64,000 nucleotides of DNA from Cedecea colo (GTDB taxonomy: Bacteria > Pseudomonadota > Gammaproteobacteria > Enterobacterales > Enterobacteriaceae). Location of the stretch: contig NZ_SOYS01000001.1 in NCBI RefSeq assembly GCF_011808225.1, positions 448,517-512,516 on the forward strand, in the 5' to 3' direction. The notes beneath the pieces were generated by a model. That model saw only the letters and a list, made by a program, of their open reading frames with translations, did no database searches and was not told where the DNA came from. Below, in pieces: positions 1 through 8,359 of this stretch. Position 1 is the first letter of the stretch. Each line of letters starts with the position of its first letter. The position numbers were made by a program, and so were the translations under genes.

Positions 1-792
1 TTTGACCAGCAGGAGCCTGCGCTGCAGAACGAAATTCGCGGGATGATGAAGGGCTATAACGATCCGGTCGAATTCTACGTCGGCCGTCTGACGGAAGGGA
101 TCGCGACGCTGGGCGCGGCGTTCTGGCCGAAGCGCGTCATTGTGCGCCTGTCCGACTTCAAATCTAACGAGTATGCCAACCTGGTGGGCGGCGAACGTTA
201 TGAGCCGGAAGAAGAAAACCCCATGCTGGGCTTCCGTGGCGCCGGCCGCTATGTAGCAGACAGCTTCCGTGACTGCTTTGCGCTGGAGTGCGCCGCGATG
301 AAACGCGTGCGTAACGAAATGGGCCTGACCAACGTTGAAGTCATGGTGCCGTTCGTACGTACCGTGGCGCAGGCGAAGGCGGTTGTCGAAGAGCTGGAAC
401 GTCAGGGCCTGAAGCGCGGTGAAAACGGGCTGAAAATTATTATGATGTGCGAGATCCCCTCCAACGCCCTGCTGGCGGATGAGTTCCTGCAATACTTTGA
501 CGGTTTCTCTATTGGCTCCAACGATATGACGCAGCTGGCGCTGGGCCTCGATCGCGACTCCGGGGTGGTTTCCGAACTGTTTGATGAGCGTAACGACGCG
601 GTGAAAGCGCTGCTGTCGATGGCTATCAAAGCGGCGAAGAAACAGGGTAAATATGTTGGCATCTGCGGCCAGGGCCCGTCGGACCACGAGGACTTTGCCG
701 CCTGGCTGATGGAAGAGGGGATCGACAGCCTGTCCCTGAACCCGGATACCGTGGTGCAAACCTGGCTTAGCCTGGCTGAAATTAAAAAATAA
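1..792 (+). CDS. ppsA: Phosphoenolpyruvate synthase, C-terminal part (partial)
   Basis: Converts pyruvate and ATP to phosphoenolpyruvate, AMP and phosphate, the cytoplasmic first step of gluconeogenesis from three-carbon acids. The reading frame is open from base 1, so the window holds only the last 263 codons of a protein of about 792 residues. This part is the PEP-utilising TIM-barrel domain: [17 protein letters not shown], the [10 protein letters not shown] segment and the catalytic-cysteine motif GICGQGPS near the end are all visible. A hairpin terminator follows the stop. The downstream neighbour differs from E. coli, so a synteny break lies close by. Confidence 0.97.
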   Translation, partial: FDQQEPALQNEIRGMMKGYNDPVEFYVGRLTEGIATLGAAFWPKRVIVRLSDFKSNEYANLVGGERYEPEEENPMLGFRGAGRYVADSFRDCFALECAAMKRVRNEMGLTNVEVMVPFVRTVAQAKAVVEELERQGLKRGENGLKIIMMCEIPSNALLADEFLQYFDGFSIGSNDMTQLALGLDRDSGVVSELFDERNDAVKALLSMAIKAAKKQGKYVGICGQGPSDHEDFAAWLMEEGIDSLSLNPDTVVQTWLSLAEIKK

Positions 793-811
793 GTTTCCTT
801 CTTCTTCATTA

Positions 812-837
812 AACCCGTCTGCAAAGGCGGGTTTTTT
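812..837 (+). terminator. Rho-independent terminator of ppsA
   Basis: An eight-pair stem (AACCCGTC with GGCGGGTT, one G-U pair) closes a TGCAAA loop and runs into a stretch of T, 20 bases after the ppsA stop. Confidence 0.85.
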
Positions 838-1029
838 GCATTCTGCTCCTCGCTTCATTTGCACCTCGTCACATTTATCGTAAAAAGCAAAAAATCATAA
901 TTTGTCTGGGCAATTCGGCAATTGTTGACCTGCCAGCGATTAACCAATACTGGTAGCTGAAAATAAATGCCGCGAGATGTTATGCGGATGGTTGAACTAT
1001 TTTGTGCCCGACAAAGAAGGTCAATAATA

Positions 1030-2418
1030 ATGAATGCCTCCACCGTTCTCAGTACCAAAGATAAAATTGGTTATGGCCTCGGCGACATGGCCAGCGCATT
1101 AGTCTGGCAAACCGCCACGTTATTCCTCGCTTATTTTTATACCGATGTGTTTGGCTTGCCGGCAGCTATTATGGGCACTATGTTTCTGGTGGTGCGCGTG
1201 GTGGATGCTTTTGTCGACCCGTGTATCGGGGCGATGGTCGACCGCACGCAGACTAAACACGGCCGGTTCCGCCCGTGGCTTTTATGGTTCGCTATTCCTT
1301 TTGGCGTGAGCTGCCTGATTACTTTTTACGTGCCGGATGTCGGTCCGACGGCAAAAATTATTTATGCCTGCGCGACTTACAGCATACTTAGCCTCGTTTA
1401 TTCGGCTATCAATGTTCCTTACTGCGCCATGCCCGGAGCGTTAACGCTCGACCCGCGCGAGCGGCACTCCATCCAGTCCTGGCGTTTTGCGCTGTCGTTT
1501 ATCGGCGGGCTGATTGTCACGGTTATTGCGCTGCCGCTGGTAGACTGGCTGGGTAACGGCAATCTGCAAAAAGGATATTTCTATGCCATGAGTTTAATGG
1601 GTCTGCTTGGCGTAGGGTTATTTTATTGCTGTTTTGCGATGACCAAAGAGCGTTATTCACCGCGAAACGACACCTCAGGTTCAATGGCTGGCGATTTAAA
1701 ATTGCTGGCTAAAAATAGCCAATGGCGAATCGTATTTATCTTCAATATTTTACTTTTAACCGCGGTGGTAACCCGTGGTTCCGCCACAATGTATTACGTG
1801 AAATATGTTTTATTACGCCCCGAGCTGGTTTTTGCTTTTATCGTCTCAGGCATGATTGCATCGTTGCTGGGCGCGCTGCTTTCTGAACGCCTGTTAGGAA
1901 AGTTTGACCGCGTGCGGGCATACCAGTGGACTATCGTCAGCTTTGTTATTTTCGGTACGGCGATTTTCTTTATTCCTCCAACGGCTATCTGGCTTATTTT
2001 TGGTCTTAATCTGGTGTTCAGTTTTATTCAGAACCTCACCACGCCGCTGCAGTGGACGATGTTTTCTGACGTGGTGGATTATGAGGAGCATCGTACGGGT
2101 CGCCGCCTTGACGGGCTGGTCTTTTCAACCGCGCTGTTTGCCATCAAGTTCGGTCTGGCGCTCGGCGGTGCCGTTGTGGGATGGATCCTCGGCATGGTCG
2201 ATTATCTGCCCAACCAGCCAACCCAGTCGGCTTCTGTACTGAGCACCATCAACGCGCTGTTTACCGTCATTCCTTCGGTGCTGTTTATTGCCATGGCGCT
2301 GCTGCTGTTTATCTACAAGCTTAACAGCCGCACGGTCTACAGCATTGCCAGCGAGCTTGCCGCTAAACGCCAGGTTCGCGATGACGCCCCTTCTCTTGCC
2401 CCCGCAACACAGGAGTAA
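1030..2418 (+). CDS. GPH-family sugar:cation symporter
   Basis: Inner-membrane transporter of the glycoside-pentoside-hexuronide family (MelB/YicJ type), predicted to import a glycoside with a cation. The protein is 462 aa with about twelve hydrophobic segments. Family signatures are the N-terminal GYGLGDMAS, the VVDAFVDP stretch and the GRFRPWLLW loop after helix 2. A longer frame begins at 967, but the ATG at 1030 has AAGAAGG nine bases upstream and gives the usual N-terminus. The stop is three bases before the GH3 gene and the two form an operon, so the cargo is probably a beta-linked glucoside or xyloside that the next enzyme hydrolyses. No regulator gene is adjacent. Confidence 0.88.
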   Translation: MNASTVLSTKDKIGYGLGDMASALVWQTATLFLAYFYTDVFGLPAAIMGTMFLVVRVVDAFVDPCIGAMVDRTQTKHGRFRPWLLWFAIPFGVSCLITFYVPDVGPTAKIIYACATYSILSLVYSAINVPYCAMPGALTLDPRERHSIQSWRFALSFIGGLIVTVIALPLVDWLGNGNLQKGYFYAMSLMGLLGVGLFYCCFAMTKERYSPRNDTSGSMAGDLKLLAKNSQWRIVFIFNILLLTAVVTRGSATMYYVKYVLLRPELVFAFIVSGMIASLLGALLSERLLGKFDRVRAYQWTIVSFVIFGTAIFFIPPTAIWLIFGLNLVFSFIQNLTTPLQWTMFSDVVDYEEHRTGRRLDGLVFSTALFAIKFGLALGGAVVGWILGMVDYLPNQPTQSASVLSTINALFTVIPSVLFIAMALLLFIYKLNSRTVYSIASELAAKRQVRDDAPSLAPATQE

Positions 2419-2421
2419 TCT

Positions 2422-4797
2422 ATGTCTGCCATTTATAAGGATCCCCATCGCCCGGTTAACGAACGCGTTGCCGATCTTCTCTTACGTATGACGCCGGAAG
2501 AAAAATTTGCGCAGATGCACGCGTACTGGCTGATTTTATCGAGCGACGGCAACCATCGTGAACGAACCGATTTAAGCGATGAGTTTGCAGGCGTAACGGC
2601 GCAGGCGGGTCTGGCCGAACGTTTAAAGCTGGGCATCGGGCAAATTACCCGTCCGCTGGGCACGCACATCGTTGAGGCAAAAGAGGGCGTTCGGGCGGCC
2701 AACCGCCTGCAAAAAACGCTGGTTGAAGAGACCCGCCTCGGCATTCCCGCACTTTTCCATGAAGAGTGTCTGGTGGGTTTGCTTTGCAAGGACGCCACGC
2801 TGTTTCCGTCATCTCTCAATTACGGATCGACCTGGGATCTGGATTTGATCGAACGTGCCGCCGCCGCGATTGGGCATGAAGCGCGTTTAACCGGTTGCCA
2901 TCAGGGGCTTGCGCCGGTGCTTGATGTTTCGCGGGATGTGCGCTGGGGCCGGACAGAAGAAACCTTCGGGGAAGATCCGTGGCTGGTGGGGATGATGGCC
3001 ACGCACTATGTAAAAGGCCTGCAGGGCAAAAATCGCGATCTGCTGGCGACGCTCAAACATTATGTCGGCCATTCGTTCAGCGAAGGCGCGCGTAATCATG
3101 CGCCCGTGCACCTTGGCTTTTGCGAACTAAATGACACCTTCCTGCTGCCGTTTGAAATGGCGGTGAAGTTAGCTAATGCCGGCTCCGTGATGCCCGCCTA
3201 TCACGACATCGATAATCAGCCGGGGCATTCAGATGCGTTTCTGCTCACTACCGTACTGCGCGATCAGTGGGGGTTCGACGGCCTGATCGTAGCGGACTAC
3301 GGCGGCGTCAGCCTGCTTCATCAACATCATGGCGTTTCGCATGACGCGGCCGAATCGGCGGCGCTGGCGTTTAATGCGGGTCTGGATGTCGAACTGCCTA
3401 AAGACGATTGCGCTCGTCATCTGGCGCAGGCCGTCGAACGTGGTTTAATCACCATGGATAAAGTCGATGAAATCGTCTCCCGCGTGCTGAAAGAGAAATT
3501 CCGTCTCGGCCTGTTTGAGCATCCATATGCCGATGAAAATAAAGTTGAGCTGCAAAGCGAATCCACGGTGCGGCTCGCGCGTGAAGTGGCAACCCGCTCA
3601 GTTACGCTGCTGGAAAATGACGGCACTCTGCCGCTGAAAGGCAAGCCGCGCGTGGCGGTGGTGGGGCCAACCGCGGACGATCCGCTGGCGCTGCTGAGCG
3701 GATACAGTTTCCCGGTGCATCTCATCATCAGCGACATGCTGGAGCAAACCTCGCAGGTGGTGACGCCGCTTGCAGCGTTACGCGAACAGCTGGGTAGCGA
3801 TAACGTTCGCTATGCCAAAGGCTGCCATATTATTGAAAAACGCATGGCTGGCGCGCCGGTATTCCCCGGTGACAGCGTCGGTAAACCAATGCAGCAGTCA
3901 CCGGTTTCATCCGCTACCAGTCTGATTCCGCAGGCCGTTGAAGCGGCACAGCAAAGCGATGTGGTGGTGCTGTGCGTGGGCGATTTATCCGGCCTGTTCC
4001 AGAGCGGCACGGTGGGCGAAGGCTCGGATACGGATAGCCTTGCGCTACCGGGCGTGCAGCAGCAGTTGCTCAACGCGTTGCTGGCCACGGGCAAGCCGGT
4101 CGTTGTGGTGATGACCGGCGGTCGCCCTTATAACCTGGGCGGGCAGGAAGATAACGTTGCCGCGCTGCTGATGGCCTGGGCGCCTGGGCAGGAGGGCGGT
4201 CACGCTATTGCGGATGTGCTGACAGGGCGAGCAGAGCCGGGAGGGCGGCTGGTGGTGTCCGTGCCGAAAAGCGCGGGCGCCATGCCTTATTATTACAACC
4301 ACAAGCTGAAAAGCGGCGGTACGCCGTTTGCCTTCCACTTTGGGTCACGCTACCCGTTTGGCTACGGCAAAACCTGGACTACGTTCGACTACGGCACGTT
4401 GAAACTGCCAGACGTCGCGGTGGCGAATCAGGACGGCGATATTTGTGCGAGCATCACCGTCACCAACAGTGGAACGGCTGCGGGCAGCGAGGTCGTGCAG
4501 CTTTATGTCCACGACAAAGTGGCTTCCATGGTGCGCCCGATTCAGGAGCTGAAAGCCTTCCAGCGCGTGTCTCTTGAGCCTGGGGAAAGCGCTGAGCTGA
4601 CGTTTATCGTCCCTACCGATATGCTCAACTTTACCCGCCGCGACGGGCAACGCGTGGTGGAGCCGGGCGAGTTTAACATTCAGATAGGCGCGTCAAGCGG
4701 AGATATTCGCAGCAGCGGCCTGGTAACCGTGAGCGGTGATACGCGGGTTATACAAGGCAACTGGCGGATGGTCAGCCACTGCGAAGTGAAGAAGTAA
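2422..4797 (+). CDS. Glycoside hydrolase family 3 beta-glycosidase
   Basis: A 791-aa family GH3 enzyme that removes beta-linked glucose or xylose from short glycosides. The N-terminal barrel includes GRTEETFGEDPWL and the LKHYVGH segment. The nucleophile aspartate lies in GLIVADYGGV (about residue 290). The alpha/beta sandwich follows, and a fibronectin-III-like domain ends the protein (about residues 670-760, VVQLYVHDKVAS). There is no signal peptide, so it should act in the cytoplasm on substrate brought in by the upstream symporter. AGGAG inside the 3' end of the symporter gene serves as its ribosome site. Beta-glucosidase and beta-xylosidase cannot be told apart by reading. Confidence 0.9.
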   Translation: MSAIYKDPHRPVNERVADLLLRMTPEEKFAQMHAYWLILSSDGNHRERTDLSDEFAGVTAQAGLAERLKLGIGQITRPLGTHIVEAKEGVRAANRLQKTLVEETRLGIPALFHEECLVGLLCKDATLFPSSLNYGSTWDLDLIERAAAAIGHEARLTGCHQGLAPVLDVSRDVRWGRTEETFGEDPWLVGMMATHYVKGLQGKNRDLLATLKHYVGHSFSEGARNHAPVHLGFCELNDTFLLPFEMAVKLANAGSVMPAYHDIDNQPGHSDAFLLTTVLRDQWGFDGLIVADYGGVSLLHQHHGVSHDAAESAALAFNAGLDVELPKDDCARHLAQAVERGLITMDKVDEIVSRVLKEKFRLGLFEHPYADENKVELQSESTVRLAREVATRSVTLLENDGTLPLKGKPRVAVVGPTADDPLALLSGYSFPVHLIISDMLEQTSQVVTPLAALREQLGSDNVRYAKGCHIIEKRMAGAPVFPGDSVGKPMQQSPVSSATSLIPQAVEAAQQSDVVVLCVGDLSGLFQSGTVGEGSDTDSLALPGVQQQLLNALLATGKPVVVVMTGGRPYNLGGQEDNVAALLMAWAPGQEGGHAIADVLTGRAEPGGRLVVSVPKSAGAMPYYYNHKLKSGGTPFAFHFGSRYPFGYGKTWTTFDYGTLKLPDVAVANQDGDICASITVTNSGTAAGSEVVQLYVHDKVASMVRPIQELKAFQRVSLEPGESAELTFIVPTDMLNFTRRDGQRVVEPGEFNIQIGASSGDIRSSGLVTVSGDTRVIQGNWRMVSHCEVKK

Positions 4798-4802
4798 TGT
4801 CT

Positions 4803-4824
4803 TTAGCCCTCGCCAGAGGGCTAA
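4803..4824. terminator. Hairpin between convergent GH3 and btuR genes
   Basis: A perfect nine-pair stem (TTAGCCCTC / GAGGGCTAA) around GCCA sits in the 36-base gap between two convergent stops. The T-tract is poor on both strands, so it may act as a shared, weak terminator. Confidence 0.55.
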
Positions 4825-4833
4825 AAGAGCGTT

Positions 4834-5424
4834 TCAGTAATCAATCCCGATCTGCGCTTTTATACCCGCATCAAACGCATGCTTCACCGGGCGTAGCTCG
4901 CTGACCGTATCGGCAATCTCCAGAATGTCCCGATGGCAGCCGCGGCCTGTGACAATCACCGTTTGGCCGGCAGGACGCTGCCCGAGCGCATCCAGCACTT
5001 CCTGAAGCGGCAGGTAATCGTAGGCGACCATATAGGTAATTTCATCAAGCAGCACCATGTCCAGCGAACTGTCCGCCAGCATGCGCTTTGCGTGCTGCCA
5101 GACGGCCAGGCACGCTTCGGTGTCCGTTTCTCGATTCTGGGTCTCCCAGGTAAAGCCTGTTGCCATCACCTGGAACTCCACGCCGTGCGGCTCCAGTAAA
5201 TTACGTTCGCCGTTCGGCCACTGGCCTTTAATAAACTGGATAACGCCGACTTTTTTACCATGGCCAACAGCGCGAGTTGCGGTCCCAAAAGCTGCGGTGG
5301 TCTTACCTTTTCCGTTGCCGGTAAATACAATCAAAATACCGCGCTCAAGCTGAGCGGCTTCGATGCGGGCATCAACTTTTTCTTTCTGGCGCTGGGCCCG
5401 CTGCTGGTAACGATCGTCACTCAT
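4834..5424 (-). CDS. btuR: Cob(I)alamin adenosyltransferase
   Basis: Transfers the adenosyl group from ATP to reduced corrinoids, giving adenosylcobalamin forms (BtuR/CobO/CobA family). The 196-aa length matches E. coli. The P-loop GNGKGKTTA is at about residues 36-44, and LDEITYMVAYDYL is a typical family segment. The start overlaps the yciK stop by four bases (ATGA), so the two genes are translationally coupled, as in E. coli. There the gene next to btuR is rluB; here it is the GH3 gene. Confidence 0.97.
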   Translation of the reverse strand: MSDDRYQQRAQRQKEKVDARIEAAQLERGILIVFTGNGKGKTTAAFGTATRAVGHGKKVGVIQFIKGQWPNGERNLLEPHGVEFQVMATGFTWETQNRETDTEACLAVWQHAKRMLADSSLDMVLLDEITYMVAYDYLPLQEVLDALGQRPAGQTVIVTGRGCHRDILEIADTVSELRPVKHAFDAGIKAQIGIDY

Positions 5425-6182
5425 TCGGAAATTCCTGGTTTACGGTTAGGCTGGGCGTCAAAGCTCATGCCGGTTTTGCGACGGCTGTCATCGCCCATCA
5501 GCCACAGATAGAGCGGCATTAAATCACGCGGCGTTTTGAGTTTTTTTGGGTCTTCCGCTGGGAAAGCGCTGGCCCGCATTGCCGTGCGCGTACCGCCCGG
5601 GTTGATGCAGTTCACGCGCAGGTTTTTTTGCTTATACTCTTCCGCCAGCACCTGCATCATGCCTTCGGTGGCGAATTTTGATGCGGCGTAGGCTCCCCAC
5701 CCGGCGCGCCCCTGGCGACCAACGCTCGAACTGGTGAACACCAGTGAACCTGCATCAGACTTAAGCAAAAGCGGCAACAGAGCCTGAGTAAGGAAGAAGG
5801 TGGCGTTTACGTTTACCTGCATCACGTTCTGCCAGGTTTGCGGATCCTGCTGCTCCATCGGCGTCACATCGCCGAGCATCCCGGCATTGTGCAGCACGCC
5901 ATCCAGGCGCGGCACCAGACCCGCGAGTTTCTGCGCCAGGCTTGCGCAATCCTGTGGCGTAGCGGTCAGTAGATCCAGGGTAAACCAGTGCGGTGTGCCG
6001 CCATGCTGGCCGCTTAACTCTTGCGCCACGGCACGCAGCTTATCTTCGTTGCGGCCCAGCAGAATAACGCAGGCGCCATAGCGCGCATACGTCAGCGCCG
6101 CCTCGCGGCCGATACCGTCGCTGGCGCCGGTGACCAGAATAATGCGGTTTTGCAGTAGATCGGTTTTCGGTTGGTAATGCAA
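5421..6182 (-). CDS. yciK: SDR-family oxidoreductase YciK
   Basis: Short-chain dehydrogenase/reductase of 253 aa whose physiological substrate is not established. The Rossmann motif TGASDGIG is near the N-terminus, with NAG in the middle and an S-Y-K catalytic set (SSSVGRQG, then YAASK). The start is a TTG at 6182: it has GAGGAG seven bases upstream and gives the MHYQPK N-terminus seen in E. coli YciK. It is the first gene of the yciK-btuR pair and is divergent from sohB across 264 bases. Confidence 0.95.
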   Translation of the reverse strand: MHYQPKTDLLQNRIILVTGASDGIGREAALTYARYGACVILLGRNEDKLRAVAQELSGQHGGTPHWFTLDLLTATPQDCASLAQKLAGLVPRLDGVLHNAGMLGDVTPMEQQDPQTWQNVMQVNVNATFFLTQALLPLLLKSDAGSLVFTSSSVGRQGRAGWGAYAASKFATEGMMQVLAEEYKQKNLRVNCINPGGTRTAMRASAFPAEDPKKLKTPRDLMPLYLWLMGDDSRRKTGMSFDAQPNRKPGISE

Positions 6183-6446
6183 AATTCACTCCTCGCGCGA
6201 TGCAGGCAGGCGCTCACGTCTTATTTCTCGTCGTTTCAGCTACACAGGGCTTTATGCCTGAAAGACAGGGGTATTTCAATCGGCCAGCAGGAGACATTGC
6301 CTTTAATTAACATTTTGCAAAAATTTCCCGGTCGTAAATCCATTCGGGAAGCTGCGCCACAGCGTTTATAGTTGTATGCAGACGTGGGTGGCTCGCTCGG
6401 GTACACTCCATCACAGGATTAATGCTCTGAAATAAAGGCGGAATAC

Positions 6447-7496
6447 GTGGATTTTATTGCGAATTATGGATTGTTTCTGGCCAGGGTTGTCACGATTGTC
6501 GTCGCGATAGCGGCCGTTGTCACGCTTGTGGTGAATGCTGCTCAGCGCAAAAAGCACCAGCGTGGCGAACTGCGCCTGACCAATTTAAGCGAGCACTATC
6601 AGGAGATGCGCGAGGATATGCAGGTGGCGCGTCTTGACGATCATCAGCAAAAATTGTGGCGCAAAGGCCAAAAGAAAAAGCACAAACTTGAGGCAAAACA
6701 AGCCAAAGCGCGCGCTAAACGCGGTGAAACGGTCAGTTCTGACAAACCGACGCTCTATGTGCTGGATTTTAAAGGCAGTATGGATGCGCACGAGGTGACT
6801 TCTCTGCGGGAAGAGATAACGGCGGTACTGGCCGTGATTAAACCGGAAGATGAAGTCCTGCTGCGTTTAGAAAGCCCGGGCGGCGTAGTGCATGGATATG
6901 GACTCGCCGCATCGCAGCTACAGCGCCTGCGCGAGCACAAAGTTCGTCTGACGGTCGCGGTTGATAAAGTCGCTGCCAGCGGCGGTTATATGATGGCCTG
7001 CGTGGCGGATCGTATTGTTGCGGCTCCGTTTTCTATTATTGGCTCCATCGGCGTGGTGGCGCAGGTGCCAAACTTTCACCGTCTGTTAAAACGTAATGAT
7101 ATTGACGTTGAGGTGCATACCGCCGGGCAGTATAAACGCACCCTGACGCTGTTCGGTGAAAATACCGATCGGGGCCGCGAGAAATTCCGCGAAGACCTGA
7201 ACGAAACCCATCTTCTCTTTAAGCAGTTTGTGCATGAAATGCGCCCCGGGCTGGATATTGATGCAGTGGCCACCGGTGAACACTGGTACGGCCTGCAGGC
7301 AAAAGAGAAAGGGCTGGTGGATGAAATCAGCACCAGCGACGACCTGCTGATTAGCCTGATGAAAAATCACGAGGTTATCGGCGTACGCTTCGCTCAGCGC
7401 AAAAAAATGATGGAAAGGTTTACGGGAAGCGCGGCAAACAGTCTCGATCGCCTGTTGCTGCGTTGGTGGCAGCGCGGCGAAAAGCCGCTATTGTAA
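6447..7496 (+). CDS. sohB: Inner-membrane peptidase SohB (S49 family)
   Basis: Membrane-anchored serine peptidase related to SppA. The 349 aa equal E. coli SohB. One N-terminal membrane helix (about residues 8-30) is followed by a charged linker rich in K and A, then the S49 domain with ESPGGVVHGYG and the catalytic-serine region KVAASGGYMMA. It starts at GTG 6447 behind AAAGGCGGA. It is transcribed away from yciK. Confidence 0.96.
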   Translation: MDFIANYGLFLARVVTIVVAIAAVVTLVVNAAQRKKHQRGELRLTNLSEHYQEMREDMQVARLDDHQQKLWRKGQKKKHKLEAKQAKARAKRGETVSSDKPTLYVLDFKGSMDAHEVTSLREEITAVLAVIKPEDEVLLRLESPGGVVHGYGLAASQLQRLREHKVRLTVAVDKVAASGGYMMACVADRIVAAPFSIIGSIGVVAQVPNFHRLLKRNDIDVEVHTAGQYKRTLTLFGENTDRGREKFREDLNETHLLFKQFVHEMRPGLDIDAVATGEHWYGLQAKEKGLVDEISTSDDLLISLMKNHEVIGVRFAQRKKMMERFTGSAANSLDRLLLRWWQRGEKPLL

Positions 7497-7508
7497 ATAG
7501 AAGGACAA

Positions 7509-7702
7509 AAGCGAGGCCTGTGACCTCGCTTTAGCTTGCTGACAAAGAAGGAAAAAGCGTGGTTTTTGCTTCTTTGTGGTTATCAGCCGAAAATCAATCC
7601 GTTGATTTTCCTTGTTTTTTGTTCGGCGATATACGTTCAGTCTGTGCTGGTTGAGAGTTTGTCATCAGTCTGAAGCGAGGCCTGTGGCCTCGCTTCTTTT
7701 TT
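7509..7702. repeat. Structured intergenic element with paired GCGAGG hairpins
   Basis: Two nearly identical hairpins bracket this segment: 7509-7531 and 7673-7695, both AAGCGAGG-loop-CCTCGCTT with loops CCTGTGA and CCTGTGG. Between them are two further perfect stems: CAAAGAAG (7543-7550) with CTTCTTTG (7569-7576), and GAAAATCAA (7589-7597) with TTGATTTTC (7602-7610). The second outer hairpin is followed by six T on the plus strand, so it can end sohB transcripts or a short RNA from within the element. No coding frame was recognised here. Confidence 0.6.
7672..7702 (+). terminator. Intrinsic terminator downstream of sohB
   Basis: GAAGCGAGG pairs with CCTCGCTTC and runs directly into TTTTTT. 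It abuts the stop codon of the convergent gene yciN. Confidence 0.8.
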
Positions 7703-7953
7703 CAGGCCTGCAGATGGTATTTTTCGGACAGCACATGGGCAAGGTGTTTGAACATATTAAATACCGCCGTACTTTTCGGCGTCGGTAAACCTTGTTCATC
7801 AAGGAAATACTCGCCGCGAAATACCAGCACGCCATTCTTTTGCTCAACGCCCGTGGCCTCCATGCCGTGCATAAAATCTTCATGTTCGCGGATGATCTTA
7901 TTGGCCTCAATAAGCAGGGTTTCACGGTCGATAGGCTGAGTTGTGGATTGCAT
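7702..7953 (-). CDS. yciN: YciN family protein
   Basis: An 83-aa protein matching E. coli YciN in length, sequence character and position between sohB and topA. It has no signal peptide or membrane helix. Residues [16 protein letters not shown] and the C-terminal [14 protein letters not shown] are the recognisable parts. The ATG at 7953 follows GGAGGAGACAAC. Its function is not known from sequence. Confidence 0.93.
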   Translation of the reverse strand: MQSTTQPIDRETLLIEANKIIREHEDFMHGMEATGVEQKNGVLVFRGEYFLDEQGLPTPKSTAVFNMFKHLAHVLSEKYHLQA

Positions 7954-8252
7954 GTTGTCTCCTCCAAAAATCTGGCGCTAGTGTACGTCCACACGGAGGT
8001 TAAGGGCAATATCCCCCGGTAAACCTTCGGCGCGGTAAAAAGTTAACCATGCTGGCGGGAATCGGTATTGCATGCTAATAAAGTTGCGTATCGGATTTTA
8101 TCAGGTAGAGTGTGACGCTTTCGCAAATCTGGCAACGGAATTGCTTGACATTCAACCAAACTTCCGTCGTGCTACGTCACCCGGCGCGAAAGGCTCGGTA
8201 TCTCAACTACCTGCGTTAGCGCTGTTTTCAGGCAGGGGGTTGAAAAAAAGAG

Positions 8253-8281
8253 TTGATCTCCTTTAACGCTGTCGCAATATA
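8253..8281 (+). promoter_or_regulatory. Candidate sigma-70 promoter of topA
   Basis: TTGATC (8253-8258) and AATATA (8276-8281) lie 17 bases apart, about 80 bases before the topA start. The whole 7954-8359 gap (yciN/topA divergent region) shows no gene. E. coli topA has several supercoiling- and heat-responsive promoters, and only this one was picked out by eye. Confidence 0.4.
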
Positions 8282-8359
8282 AAAAAAGGCGCGCTGCTTC
8301 CAGGAGATTGAGACTGCGTGCGATGTATTCTGGATGAATTAATTTAGGTAAAGGTGAAT

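Noticed and set aside
858-873. CRP-like TTTGC-N6-TCACA upstream of the GPH symporter gene
   Set aside because: Only one good half-site, and no clear promoter at a suitable distance.
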